This document shows, in pieces, positions 21,869-32,475 of a stretch of DNA of 64,000 nucleotides. The position numbers and the translations under genes are program-made. Position 1 is the stretch's first letter; each line of letters starts with the position of its first letter. The notes below the pieces were generated by a model. The model was not told the origin of the DNA. It was given only the letters and a program-made list of their open reading frames with translations, and did no database searches. This DNA comes from Lindgomyces ingoldianus (taxonomy: Eukaryota; Ascomycota; Dothideomycetes; Pleosporales; Lindgomycetaceae): assembly GCF_010093535.1 (NCBI RefSeq), contig NW_022985163.1, forward strand, positions 458,666 to 522,665, given 5' to 3'.

Positions 21869-22445
21869 ATGTAATTTTACTAGGCCTCACAACGTCAACA
21901 ACTACAGGGAAGCCAGACAGCGTTGCCGCGGTCTTACTAATGCGTTGCGATAAGACCTCACTTCGTGTAGCAAAACAACACATTTAAACATGGGAAAAGA
22001 AACGGAAAGGTAGTTGCTTGATAGAGAATAGCGATCTATTCTGAGAGGCTTTTGGTTGATGATGTATCCATGTAATCATGGTCATGACCTGCAGTGCGCT
22101 TTGCTGCTCTCTGCTCATCCTCGATAAAACGCCAAAGGTGCACCATCGGAGGCTCGGCATTGCACCAGCCCGACGAACTCCGATGCCCCCTGCTTAAGTC
22201 GTGACTGGTGCATCTCAGCCTAAGAACAACTAGAGTTAGTGTACAAAATCTCCCTATCTAGTTTTAAATTAAATATTACACAACCTTTTATAATTATTAA
22301 GTCTAGGACTAGTCCTGCACCTATCTTACTTCTGCTAAACACTAATGCAACACTACTAAAGCACTATTAAGAGTAACATTTACCTATCTACTGCTAGTCT
22401 TTACTTAATAATGCTTAACTTTTTTCTTATAAAAGATTTTAAAGT
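21869..22445. other. Left edge of the AT-rich block
   Basis: Normal composition to about 22225, then an abrupt change to TA-rich, CpA-poor DNA. No gene seen. The unfinished gap follows. Confidence 0.6.
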
Positions 22446-22935
22446 NNNNNNNNNNNNNNNNNNNNNNNNNNNNNNNNNNNNNNNNNNNNNNNNNNNNNNN
22501 NNNNNNNNNNNNNNNNNNNNNNNNNNNNNNNNNNNNNNNNNNNNNNNNNNNNNNNNNNNNNNNNNNNNNNNNNNNNNNNNNNNNNNNNNNNNNNNNNNNN
22601 NNNNNNNNNNNNNNNNNNNNNNNNNNNNNNNNNNNNNNNNNNNNNNNNNNNNNNNNNNNNNNNNNNNNNNNNNNNNNNNNNNNNNNNNNNNNNNNNNNNN
22701 NNNNNNNNNNNNNNNNNNNNNNNNNNNNNNNNNNNNNNNNNNNNNNNNNNNNNNNNNNNNNNNNNNNNNNNNNNNNNNNNNNNNNNNNNNNNNNNNNNNN
22801 NNNNNNNNNNNNNNNNNNNNNNNNNNNNNNNNNNNNNNNNNNNNNNNNNNNNNNNNNNNNNNNNNNNNNNNNNNNNNNNNNNNNNNNNNNNNNNNNNNNN
22901 NNNNNNNNNNNNNNNNNNNNNNNNNNNNNNNNNNN
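22446..22935. other. Assembly gap (run of N)
   Basis: 490 undetermined bases. The true distance is unknown; the flanks on both sides are RIPed repeat DNA, the usual cause of such gaps. Confidence 0.99.
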
Positions 22936-23476
22936 ATAAAAAATACTAAAAATTAATTAAGCTTAATATTATAAAGAATTATAAGCATTAAGCGCTATAG
23001 CACTACAGTGTTATTAGCAGCGTATATAAGGTGTATTAAAGGCAATTAAAAAACATACCTAAAAATAGCTAGTAAAAAATAAAGTTACCTACTATATAAG
23101 TTTAACTTTAAGCCTGTCTGTTTTACTATATTAGTATAATGTTATAAAGCCTCTATAAAAGTAATTAAAAAAAAGTAAGTGTTATTAATACTTACTTTAA
23201 TTACTAAGTACTTTTTATGCTTTACCTAGTAAGTAATACTAGGTAAAGTATTATCTACTGTTAAATTACTATTAGATAGTAAAAGTAAGCTTATAAAAAA
23301 GTTATATTTTAAAGTTTAGTATAAAGCTTAATGTATTTATTTTTATTTGCTATAGTAATTAAGTCTACTATTATAATCTAATAGTAAGTAGTCTTATCTC
23401 TAGTCCCTACTGCACAGGGGATGCTTTAATAAAAGTGTACATAGTAGAAAAGCATATAGCTTATGTAATAAATACG
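22936..23476. other. RIPed AT-rich DNA, unidentified
   Basis: Only stops and TpA-rich sequence. It is the target into which the Gypsy element landed; its last five bases are that element's target duplication. Confidence 0.6.
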
Positions 23477-24072
23477 TGTTACAGCCAACAGACAGACTGT
23501 AATGACCCAATTAGCTGTCCCACACAGCCCTAACAACGTCGGATGGAAGACGCTTAGCCCCGCGCTGAACGAATTACGTGATAAGACAGATAAGGAATAG
23601 CTCTAGCTTTTAGACAAAAGCCTAGCAGAGTGCATTATCTAATAAGCTTTGCTAGTTTGCAGGCTTGCAGGCTATGCAGGCTATGTAGAAACAAGCATGC
23701 AAGCGTGCAGAGCATGTAAACCTATGTATATAGTCTAGATTATAACTATAGTTAGAAGGTTGTAATTACTATTTAGTCTTTACTTACCTACTTAATAGAC
23801 TAAGAGGCATTAAAACTTTTATAAAAAGAATATTACTACTTTATATATTTTACACTATATATACTTTCTTTTCTATCTTTACAGATTAGGTTTGCTAGCT
23901 CTCTATACAGCTGCTAGGCTAAACTATAACTTGCCTTCTCTATTCTGCTAAACTTACACTCTGCTTAATAGACTGTACACCTAATCTAGCTAAGTTCTAC
24001 CCCTACTGCTAACTACACTATAGGCTGTTATACTTCTAAAATTACTATCTTACTAAAGTAAGAATTGTAACA
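23477..24072 (+). repeat. 5' LTR of the Gypsy element
   Basis: 596 bp, equal in length to the 3' LTR. The first about 170 bases keep C and G (CGTCGGATGG, CCCCGCGCTG) while the last about 300 bases are RIPed. Confidence 0.92.
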
Positions 24073-24216
24073 GTAATTACTACTACTTGCAAAGTATAGC
24101 TACTACTACCTTAGACATTAGCATAACAGGCGCTTTAGCTGCTAGCACTAGCTAGACCCCTATAGCAACTAAAAAAGCATAAAATTAGTAAATACTATAT
24201 CTTTAAAATAAGTTAA

Positions 24217-24505
24217 TGTAACGGCGCAGGCAAGACAATGGGTCCGAATGCGGTATGAATCCACTCAGAGGCATATGGGAGTGCGTGGGGACTCAGAGAC
24301 CTGGGAATACCAATGACACCTATAGGCCTTGTACGTAGGATATCAGAAAACTACCGAGCTAGCTACGGGGGCGAGGTGCGACTAAATACATAAGGGAATA
24401 GGGGTAACAGCAGGGGTCGGGGCCAGGTCGAGGTCGGGGCCGATACGAGGGCCTTCCGGAGGTTCCGGGCGACTCGAGATGGAACGATTCATGAGGATCG
24501 TTACA
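24217..24505. mobile_element. Solo LTR, un-RIPed, copy 1
   Basis: 289 bp of GC-rich DNA inside AT-rich DNA, with TGTAACG at one end and CGTTACA at the other. The flanks are GTTAA (24212-24216) and GTTAG (24506-24510), a 5-bp target duplication with one transition. The same sequence occurs in reverse orientation at 42584-42893. A TG..CA end pair, 5-bp duplication and no coding capacity fit a solo LTR left by recombination. Confidence 0.8.
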
Positions 24506-25796
24506 GTTAGAATAACTTAAATAACACCTTTAGCTATAAGTATAGTAAGGGCTTTTAAACATTTATTAGTTATAAGCTCTTTAGCTAAAAGTAGCTAACT
24601 TTAGAAACATTACTTAAAAAAAAACTAGTATTAAGTCTAAAAAAACCTTACACCTAGCCTTTTTTAAGGCATTTAATAGCTTTGCTAAAGACTTAAAACC
24701 TTTCTTTATAAAATGCTACTTTTATATGTAATATAATAAAAGTGCTTTTAGAATAGATAAAAAAATAATTTTATAAATAAGCTTACATTTAAAAAAATTA
24801 CTTACTATATAGTTCTAACTCTACGCTAACAACTAGATAGACTATAAAGTAAATAATAAACTTTTACTACTAGAAATATAAAAGGTCTTTAAGAACTTTA
24901 ACTTATTTAAAATAGCCTTACCTATAATTTATAAGTTAGTTAATAAAGAAAAATAAGTAGTTAATAAAATAGACACTCTTTAATAAGAAGGCAGCACTGT
25001 CTAACATTATACAGCCTACTTTAGAGAGCTGTTAGCTATCTGCAGATAGACTAATAAAAAAGTAATAAAATAAATGTTTTATAAAAAGCTTTTAAACATA
25101 ATTAAAAATAAATTTACTTATATAAAAAAGCCTAAGAGCTTTAAGAATTACATTAAAAAAGCACTTACCTATAATAAAAGACATGCTAAGTAATATAAAA
25201 AGAAAAAAAATAAGTAAGATAACTTTAAAACCTAACTAGTTTTTTAAAAAAAAAACCTTATAGTTTAATAGTAAACTTATAGACCTTAGCTACGCTAAGC
25301 ATATATGTAGCTTTTCTAAGAAAAAAAGCAGTCTCTTTAAAAGTGTAAAGCTACCTCTAAACAAAAAATAAAAAAAGCAGCTTAAAAAAAAGGCATACTT
25401 TAACTATAAAAAAGTAGGCTACTTTTATTAAAAATGTCTAGACTTTAAATAACTAAAGAATAAAAATAGCAGGTTAACTATAAAAGCTATATATATTAAC
25501 AGAGGCCTAACATATAAAGAAATATATAATAGGCTTAACAAATAACTTTACTAGAGATATAGAGATAACTATAAATTCTCTAACTATTTAGTAGACTATT
25601 AGAAGGTAGAGGTCTAGAAAAGAGATAGTATTTCTAGGGCTATTAAATAAGCTGTAGTCTTAGAAGAATAGTAACATCTAACATAAGTAGCTAAATATAT
25701 TAAAAATGTAATAAAAAAAAGAAACAATATCTTTTTAAATAAAGTAAATTAGGAATTTTACTAAAAGAACTTAAGTAACAGTTTAAGTAAAGAAAC

Positions 25797-25975
25797 TGTG
25801 GAGGATAAAATAGCCTGGCAGTAGCTGTTCAGAAGATCGGATGAAGTGACTCCGCTATCTAAGAGAGCTGAAGGCTCTCCTTATATACACCGAGCTTCGG
25901 AACATAATATCTCCAGATCCCGAGCTGCGTCCCAGGCTCTGAGCCCCCAGTCCCAGGCTCCCAGTATACGCGACA
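25797..25975 (-). repeat. LTR of the nested Copia element (left)
   Basis: 179 bp, TGTGGAGG..CGCGACA. Largely unmutated (TCGGATGAAG, CCGAGCTTCGG). Confidence 0.9.
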
Positions 25976-25983
25976 CACCCCCT

Positions 25984-26008
25984 AGGTGAGCTGCGCAGCA
26001 GCTCACCT
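25984..26008. repeat. Perfect 11-bp inverted repeat with 3-nt loop
   Basis: AGGTGAGCTGC-GCA-GCAGCTCACCT, beside the left LTR. Unmutated in a mutated setting; it could form a strong hairpin in RNA. Confidence 0.8.
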
Positions 26009-26282
26009 GCGTTAAGCGTTAACTTAGCTTGTTAGAGCAGCGCTGCGCGTTTACCCTGTGTTTGTGCTTGTTGCCCTAGGCAGCGCAGGTCACGTGCGTG
26101 CTGTGATTGCTGCAACAGAGGTAAATAAATTCTCCTGCTTCTTAAGCTTCTCTTCTGTAAGTCTAACTAACATGCTGCGTGTAAGTTAATGCTTTTAAGA
26201 GCTCTAAGAATAAACTTTAAACCTGTCTATAATCTCTGCTAATGTGCATCTATAGCTTAACAAAGCTAAAAGAGCCGCCTAA

Positions 26283-26817
26283 TTGCGTGCCGCCGCTCTG
26301 CGGGGCCGCGCTGCCCGCAAGCCCGCGCCCACTACCCCCCGCCGCGCTGCGCCTACCACCGCCCGCCGCCCTGCGCCCACCACCCCCCGTCGGCCCGCGC
26401 CCCCCGGTCCGGTCTCGACTCCTCGCCGGCCTCCCCCTAGTGCGCTCCGCGCGCAGTCCTGTCTAGGCTGCATAAAGAGTGCACTCGCGGGGCGCTCTAG
26501 TAGGGAGTGCTATAATTCCGCCACTAGCAGTTCACGCTGCTGGCGCTGTTCCTCTAGGCACAGCTGCCTGCCCCTGTAAGCTCTGTAGCAGTGTGTGGGG
26601 TAATCTAGCTTTTTAACTTATTTGCAGTCCCCCTGTTGCTGTTGTCTATGCGCAGCGCCTTATTACAGCGCTTGTTGCGGAGGACAAGCGGGTAAGCTTC
26701 TCTGCAGAGATTGTGTGTTATACCCTAGATTAGACTAACAGGCTATAGGCTGCGTCCTAGCTTTAGCTAGTAGTTTAAGCTCTGCTTAAAGAAGATGTTG
26801 TAAAGAAGGTGGTAGAG

Positions 26818-26852
<35 letters not shown>

Positions 26853-26988
26853 GGAGGAAGAGGAGGTGGAAGAGGAGGTGGAGGAGGTGGAGGAGGAGGA
26901 GCAGGGTGTCGTCTCCCCTGGGCTCCTAGCGCGTCGCTAGCGCGCTAAGGAGCTCTTAGGTGAGCTTGTTAATCTCCTTATAGTTTAG
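26283..26988 (+). pseudogene. GC-rich accessory gene inside the Copia element, antisense to pol
   Basis: A plus-strand gene relic distinct from pol. The first readable part (26283-26575) has tandem PAPTTPRR/AAPTTARR octapeptides, then a Cys-rich segment CLGCIKSALAGRSS..CYNS..CWRCSSRHSC that resembles a small zinc-binding motif. A 52-nt intron (26576-26627) with GTAAGC donor, TTAAC-like branch and TTTGCAG acceptor joins it in phase to PPVAVVYAQRLITALVAEDK. A helical region follows, interrupted by TAG/TAA at positions where CAG/CAA would fit, then a poly-Glu tract of about 30 residues (26815-26905) and a basic end, to a TAG at 26986. The start is not preserved: an in-frame TAA precedes the first readable codon. 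No function is known to me. Alternatives: a captured host gene, or low-complexity DNA open by chance, though the phased intron argues against the latter. Confidence 0.5.
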
Positions 26989-29900
26989 GCGTTCTATGTT
27001 TTCTGTGTTTTCGCGCATCTTATGTATTAAATCCCTGCTTAAACTTTATAGCATAGGGGAGTGTCCTTACTAGTAGATAAAACTCTTGTTCTTAAGCAGT
27101 GTAGAGATGTTCTTACTATTAATAATTAACACTTTCTTCTCTTAAAAGCTTGTTTACATGTCTTTAAAGTTAAGAAGCTGCTTAAAGTGCTTAAATTACT
27201 GCCTTAGTAGGTGCTTTATAAGCCTATCTGCTAGCATGTTGCTTGTTTTAATATAGCGCACTTTAAAAGATCCCTTTGTGTGCTCCTAGCGCAGCCACAT
27301 GTTTTAAATATTAACATAGCGTAGGCAGGTAGTTATCTAGGCGTTCTCCTTTACTACTAACCTAATTATCTGCTAGTTGTTACAGTAGATCTGCTATAGT
27401 GTGCCTAGCTCTAGGGTAAGCTTTTTAAAGAAGTGTTTTAGAGCTAGTAATTTTTTTATAATGTGCGCTAGAGTAAGCAGCTTAGCCTTTATTATAGACA
27501 TAGTTACTATTAGCTAGAGAGCTGCTTTTTATAAAATTAGTCTTTTAAAAAGTAAGATAATGTATCTATAGAATAATTATCTAGTCTTTGCGTAATTAGC
27601 AAAAGACACGTCTCTACACATAATAAGTTGCGCGCCTTCTAGTACTTTATACTGTATGCCTGTATGCCTTATGCAGTATAGGTACACAATTGCCTAGTTT
27701 ACTGCCTAAAAGTGCTGCTTTCCTAGGTTTGTTAGGTAGTAGAAGAGCTAGGATGCTGTAAACGCTACATCTAGGCGCACTATAATTACAGTGTATAGTG
27801 TTAATCTTACACACTTTTAGTATTTTTTAATTTCTTACTTTATTACTAATCCCTAGTTGCTTATAAGCTTTTCTAATAGTAGAGAAGTCTCTAGAAAGAG
27901 CGCGCTTTTTATAAAGTTAAACTTCTTTACTACTTTTTTAATATACATGTTGTGTACTAGCTAGATTATTCTAGCTTTTTTATTTTTAATTATTTTAATC
28001 TTTAAAAACTATTTATATAGCTCTTAATCTTTTAGCTTATATATTTTTTTAATTACACTAATTAATTAGTAAGCTTTTAACTTATTATTATAGTAATAAA
28101 TATAAAGTATATTATCTACATAAAAAAGAAGCAAGATATAGTAATTATAGTTAAAAAATAAGCACAGCTTCTTTTTAAATAAAATAAAGTTAAGCTTTTA
28201 AAAAGCCTACAAAAGCTTCTAGTACTACAAGATTAGCAAGTTGCGCAGTCTATATAGGGCTTAGAGAAGCTTAACGCATATGCTAAGCTTTGTAAAGCTT
28301 TCTAGAAGCTTACATGTTACTTCTAGCTTACCTTTACAGTGCGTGTTTAGAAACGCGCTTATAACATTATATTACCTAATTTTTAGGTTAAATTAAGCTG
28401 CTATTATAATTACTATTTAGAAGAATCTAGCTATAAAAGTAGCAGCATAGGTTAACTAGAGCAAGTCCTTACTCTAGAGATTACTATGTACGCATATATA
28501 AGCTTTACATTTAGTAAAATACCTATTCTAGTTAAATTTATATGTAAAGACCTACTTTAGTAGAAGCAGCTTAGATGTTGCTTTAGTTTATATAATCTTT
28601 TTCTAAGTGCTTTTTTTAAGTAGAGTAGCTATCTCTTTCTATACTATAATCTTAAAAAGATTTTTATATAAGTGTTTATATAAATCTTTTTATTTTAAGG
28701 GTTCTTTTAAAAGCTTATAAGCTCTTAGTTAAGGCTGCCTAAAAAAGGCAGCTATAAAAAACACTATATAAAGTGTTTTAAGCGCTTTATTATTATAAGT
28801 AATAAATGCTTTAAAAAAGTTTATTTAAAGGTGCTCTAGATTAACTAGAGCTAGGCATATACTACTTCTCTCTAAGAGCGTTGTATATATACCTCTACTT
28901 CCTACACCTCTAGGCTTACCTAGGTTATTAGGATCTTGCCTTTGTATTCTTTAGCTTATATATGTAGCTAGTCCCTAGCTTTTTTTATTATACATATGTT
29001 TAAAAGGTGCCTTACCTGCTTTAACTAAAGCTATAAAAGATAATGTCTTAGCATAAAAGGCAAAGGTTAATTTTTTAACTAGCAAGTTAGCTATTTAACT
29101 TAATAAGCCTAGTAGATCTGCTTCTTTAGTTAAGTGCACTTACTAAGAATTACTAGTATGCTTATGCCTATCCTATATAAGGCGTGTTGTAGAGCTATCT
29201 GCAAGCTCTAGCTTAGAAGTTAGCTCTAGGGTAATAAGTGCTATATGTTTATTAGAAACTGCGTAAATTCTTAGTAACTTACTTATTATACTTATTACCT
29301 GCGCAGTTACTTCTACTTTTAAGTGCTAATTCTCTAGCTAGCTAACTTAAGTTTTAATAAGCTTTTTAGTTTTTACACTTTTAAGCTTACACTTTTAGGG
29401 CCTTTAATTTAGTATATTACTTTACTACTTATTTAACTTTTAAGGTAAAAGCTTAAAGGCTTCTTCTGCATTATAAATCTTACTTTACTTATTAAAAATT
29501 TTAATAATTTTAAAGGCTTTTTTTTAAAAGATTAGCTTATTACTTTTATTTTTATAAAAATGTGTTTTATTAAAAGCTATGTTTTTTATAGTAATTACTT
29601 AGTTAAGTAATAAGACTTATATTCTGTAGATATTTAAAGCTCTATAGCCTACAAGATATTCTATATAGCTCTATAGAGTTACTTTAAAGCTTTACTTCTA
29701 ACGCCTAGCTACTTGTTCCCTATTAAGTGGGTAAGCGCAACAGCTGTATGCGTAGGTCCTGCTCTAATTAGGCCTTAGATTAGCTGTAGCACTTTTTACC
29801 TACTCTAGCTTATAGTATTTAAAGTAGTTAGTAAACTATATGTTTAAGACTTTATTTAGTAAGTATAAGTTATATATGTGCAACAGGCTTATATTATACA

Positions 29901-32276
29901 GCTATGTTGCTGTGTTTACTACTTCTAGCTAGAGCTTCTTAGGGAGTTCTGTGCTACTTTTTATTTTAATAAACTTTATAATTATCTCTTGTCTAGCTTT
30001 TTCTGCAGCTCTATTTAGCTTATAAGTGTATAGTAAAAAGCTTTTAATATTAATGCTAGATTTTTTTACTTAAAGCTTATACCTTAACTTTTTATGCTAA
30101 AAAAGTGTAGTAGTGTTATTATTTTACTATATTTTACTAATCTAAAGCTTATATTAATTAGACACTATGCTTTTAAAGTTCTTTATTACTTTTTAGATTT
30201 CTAAAAGCGTTTTTGCTTAAAAAAAGTATAAAAAGATTTTACTGCTATATTTATTTTTAATAATTATTATCTATAGAGCTCTGCTGCGCCCTAATAGCAT
30301 ATTAAACATGTCCTATATAATTCTCTAGAATAAGTAAGAAGCTTACTTTTTTAGTCTTCTTAATATAACCTGCTTAGCATGTGTTGTTGCGTAGTGTTTA
30401 TAGTGTACTTACTTTATACCTATTATTTATATGTTCTTTACGCTTTTAACTAGAGCCTGCAGAGCTTTAGGGCCTAGGTGTCCTGCGCGCGCATGCTAGA
30501 GCTCTTCTAAGTCTAAGCATAGGAATGTAGTCTATAAGCGTTAGCAATCTAGAAGCACACTTTACACTAGTAAGTAAAAAGAGACAGCTTTATATTTAAT
30601 AAACATAAAGTTATGTTTTTAGTAAAGTGTTACTAGTACTTTATTCTTTTTTAGTGTGCTTATGCGTAGTGTATAGTTAAGTTTTAAATACTATAGTCCT
30701 TTTTCTCTTAAATAAGCTTTTAAAATAATATTAATATAAAATTCTTTTACTATAACTACCTTTTATAGTGTAAAATCTTTTATGCGCTTTTTTTATGCTT
30801 TATTTAACACTTTTTTAAGCTTTCTAGTTTTTATTTTCTAGATTAAAAACAACTAGGTGCTAGCTTTTACTATATATAAACCTTAAGCTTTTCTAAATAA
30901 CTTAGGTATAAGCAGCTTTATACTATTTACTAAGTGCGTAGCACTTTTATTATCTAAAATTATGCTTATAGAGAGTAGGTAAGTGTTAAAATTTATAGTT
31001 ATGTGCATCTCTAGTTTTACTAAAAGCGCTAGGTTAATAAGTGCAGCAATAATGCTTTTTAAAAATGCTAGCTTATTTAATCCTTTAATAGCTTTTAGAG
31101 TAGGGGAAGCTTTATCTAAAATTACATAGCCTCTTTTAAGTAGTATAGCTTTTACTTTTTTATGCTACGCTTACTTAAGCCTTTTAAAGATCTTTTAATG
31201 TGTAGTTTTACTAAGCTTTTTTAGCTTTTTAGTAACTGCTAATATAAAGTCTCTACAGTCTACTACTTTTTATAGATAAAAAGATTACCCTAAAGCTCTA
31301 TATAGGCACAGGTAGCCTAATTAGGCTAAAATAAATTAGGCTAAATTATTATCTAATTATCTGCTAAGTGTTATAAATATACCTATGCTTTAGTTATTTA
31401 CATGTAGAAAGTGCTTCTAAAGCATTATTAAGAAGATCTTGCTAATTTTCTAGATTATTAAAAGTTTCTTACTAAGTGCGCTAGCCTCTATAACCCTCTA
31501 GTGCATAGAGCGCGCCTAGTCTAGTGCAAGCTTTAGAGCTAGGGCGTCTAGAAAGTCTTATGCAGTAAGCTAGCCTTTTATGTTAAGAATTTTATAAGTT
31601 CTTACCTTAGTATATAGAAAGTGCTACTGCTAGTACTAAGCTTTTAAGGTTATAGTGCTATGCTTTACTTTAGTAAGGTAAGCTTTATACTTTACTTATA
31701 TAAGATTTTTTATGCTTATGTCTATTAGTGCTAGCTTTTATTTTAAGGCTTATATAAGTGCCTATAAAGTAGATTAGTTCTTTAACACAAGCTGCATTAT
31801 TATAAGTCCTAAGAGCTCTAGTGCAATAGTTGCATTAACCTAGTTCTAGATTATCTAAAAATGTGTTGCGTAAGAAGCCTAGTTGCTTAAGCAAGCTTAG
31901 TACTTAGTAATATTAGTCTAGTACTATATATTAGCCTTCTTTAGTAGGTTTTTAGCAGTAATTACTTTAAGTGTAGGCATCTCTAAAGCGCTGTCTATAG
32001 GATTTAGAGCGTCTAGTCTATCTAGATTAATCATGTCCTATAGGTTTTTGCTAAGAGCATAGAACTAGAGCTAGATAAACTAAAGAGGCTAGCTTATATA
32101 GTCCTTAAGCTAGTATACTCCTGTTAGAAAAGGAGCATCTTAATTAGCTATAACATAGGCTTTAAAAGTAATAAGAATTAATAAAGATAAAAAAAAAAGC
32201 TTCTAAATAGCTTTTGCTAGCACTATAGTTATATAGAAAGAATTATCTTAGGTTTTTAAAGCGCTAGGCCTATAAC

Positions 32277-32475
32277 TATAGAGGATAAAATAGCCTAGCA
32301 GTAGCTGTTTAGAAGATTAGATAAAGTGACTCTGCTATCTAAGAGAGCTAAAGGCTCTCCTTATATACACTAAGCTTTAGAACATAATATCTCCAGATCC
32401 TGAGCTGCGTCCCAGGCTCTGAGCCCCCAGTCCTAGGCTCCGAGCCCCAGTCCCAGGCTCCCAGTATACGCGACA
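32277..32475 (-). repeat. LTR of the nested Copia element (right)
   Basis: 199 bp. Its inward (left) half is RIPed (TTAGATAAAG for TCGGATGAAG), but its outer end is clean. It is 20 bp longer because an internal GAGCCCC..GGCTCC unit is repeated once more. Confidence 0.9.

Larger units (their letters stand above)
25797..32475 (-). mobile_element. Copia (Ty1) LTR retrotransposon, antisense, nested in the Gypsy element
   Basis: LTRs at 25797-25975 and 32277-32475, flanked by GAAAC on both sides (25792-25796 and 32476-32480). Pol relics lie on the minus strand; RNase H of Copia type is readable at about 27500-27800 (DVAFTAS, YLYCIRHTGIQYK, DVSFANY). The RNase H end being nearest the left LTR is the Copia order in minus orientation. 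Between RNase H and the left LTR is a 0.9-kb GC-rich segment holding a plus-strand gene relic. It interrupts the Gypsy gag-pol, so it is younger than that insertion. Confidence 0.88.

Noticed and set aside
22446..22956. 181-codon open frame across the N run
   Set aside because: It is an artefact of the assembly gap.
26283..26466. CpG island or rDNA-like sequence
   Set aside because: The octapeptide periodicity and phased intron explain it better as coding DNA of an element-borne gene.
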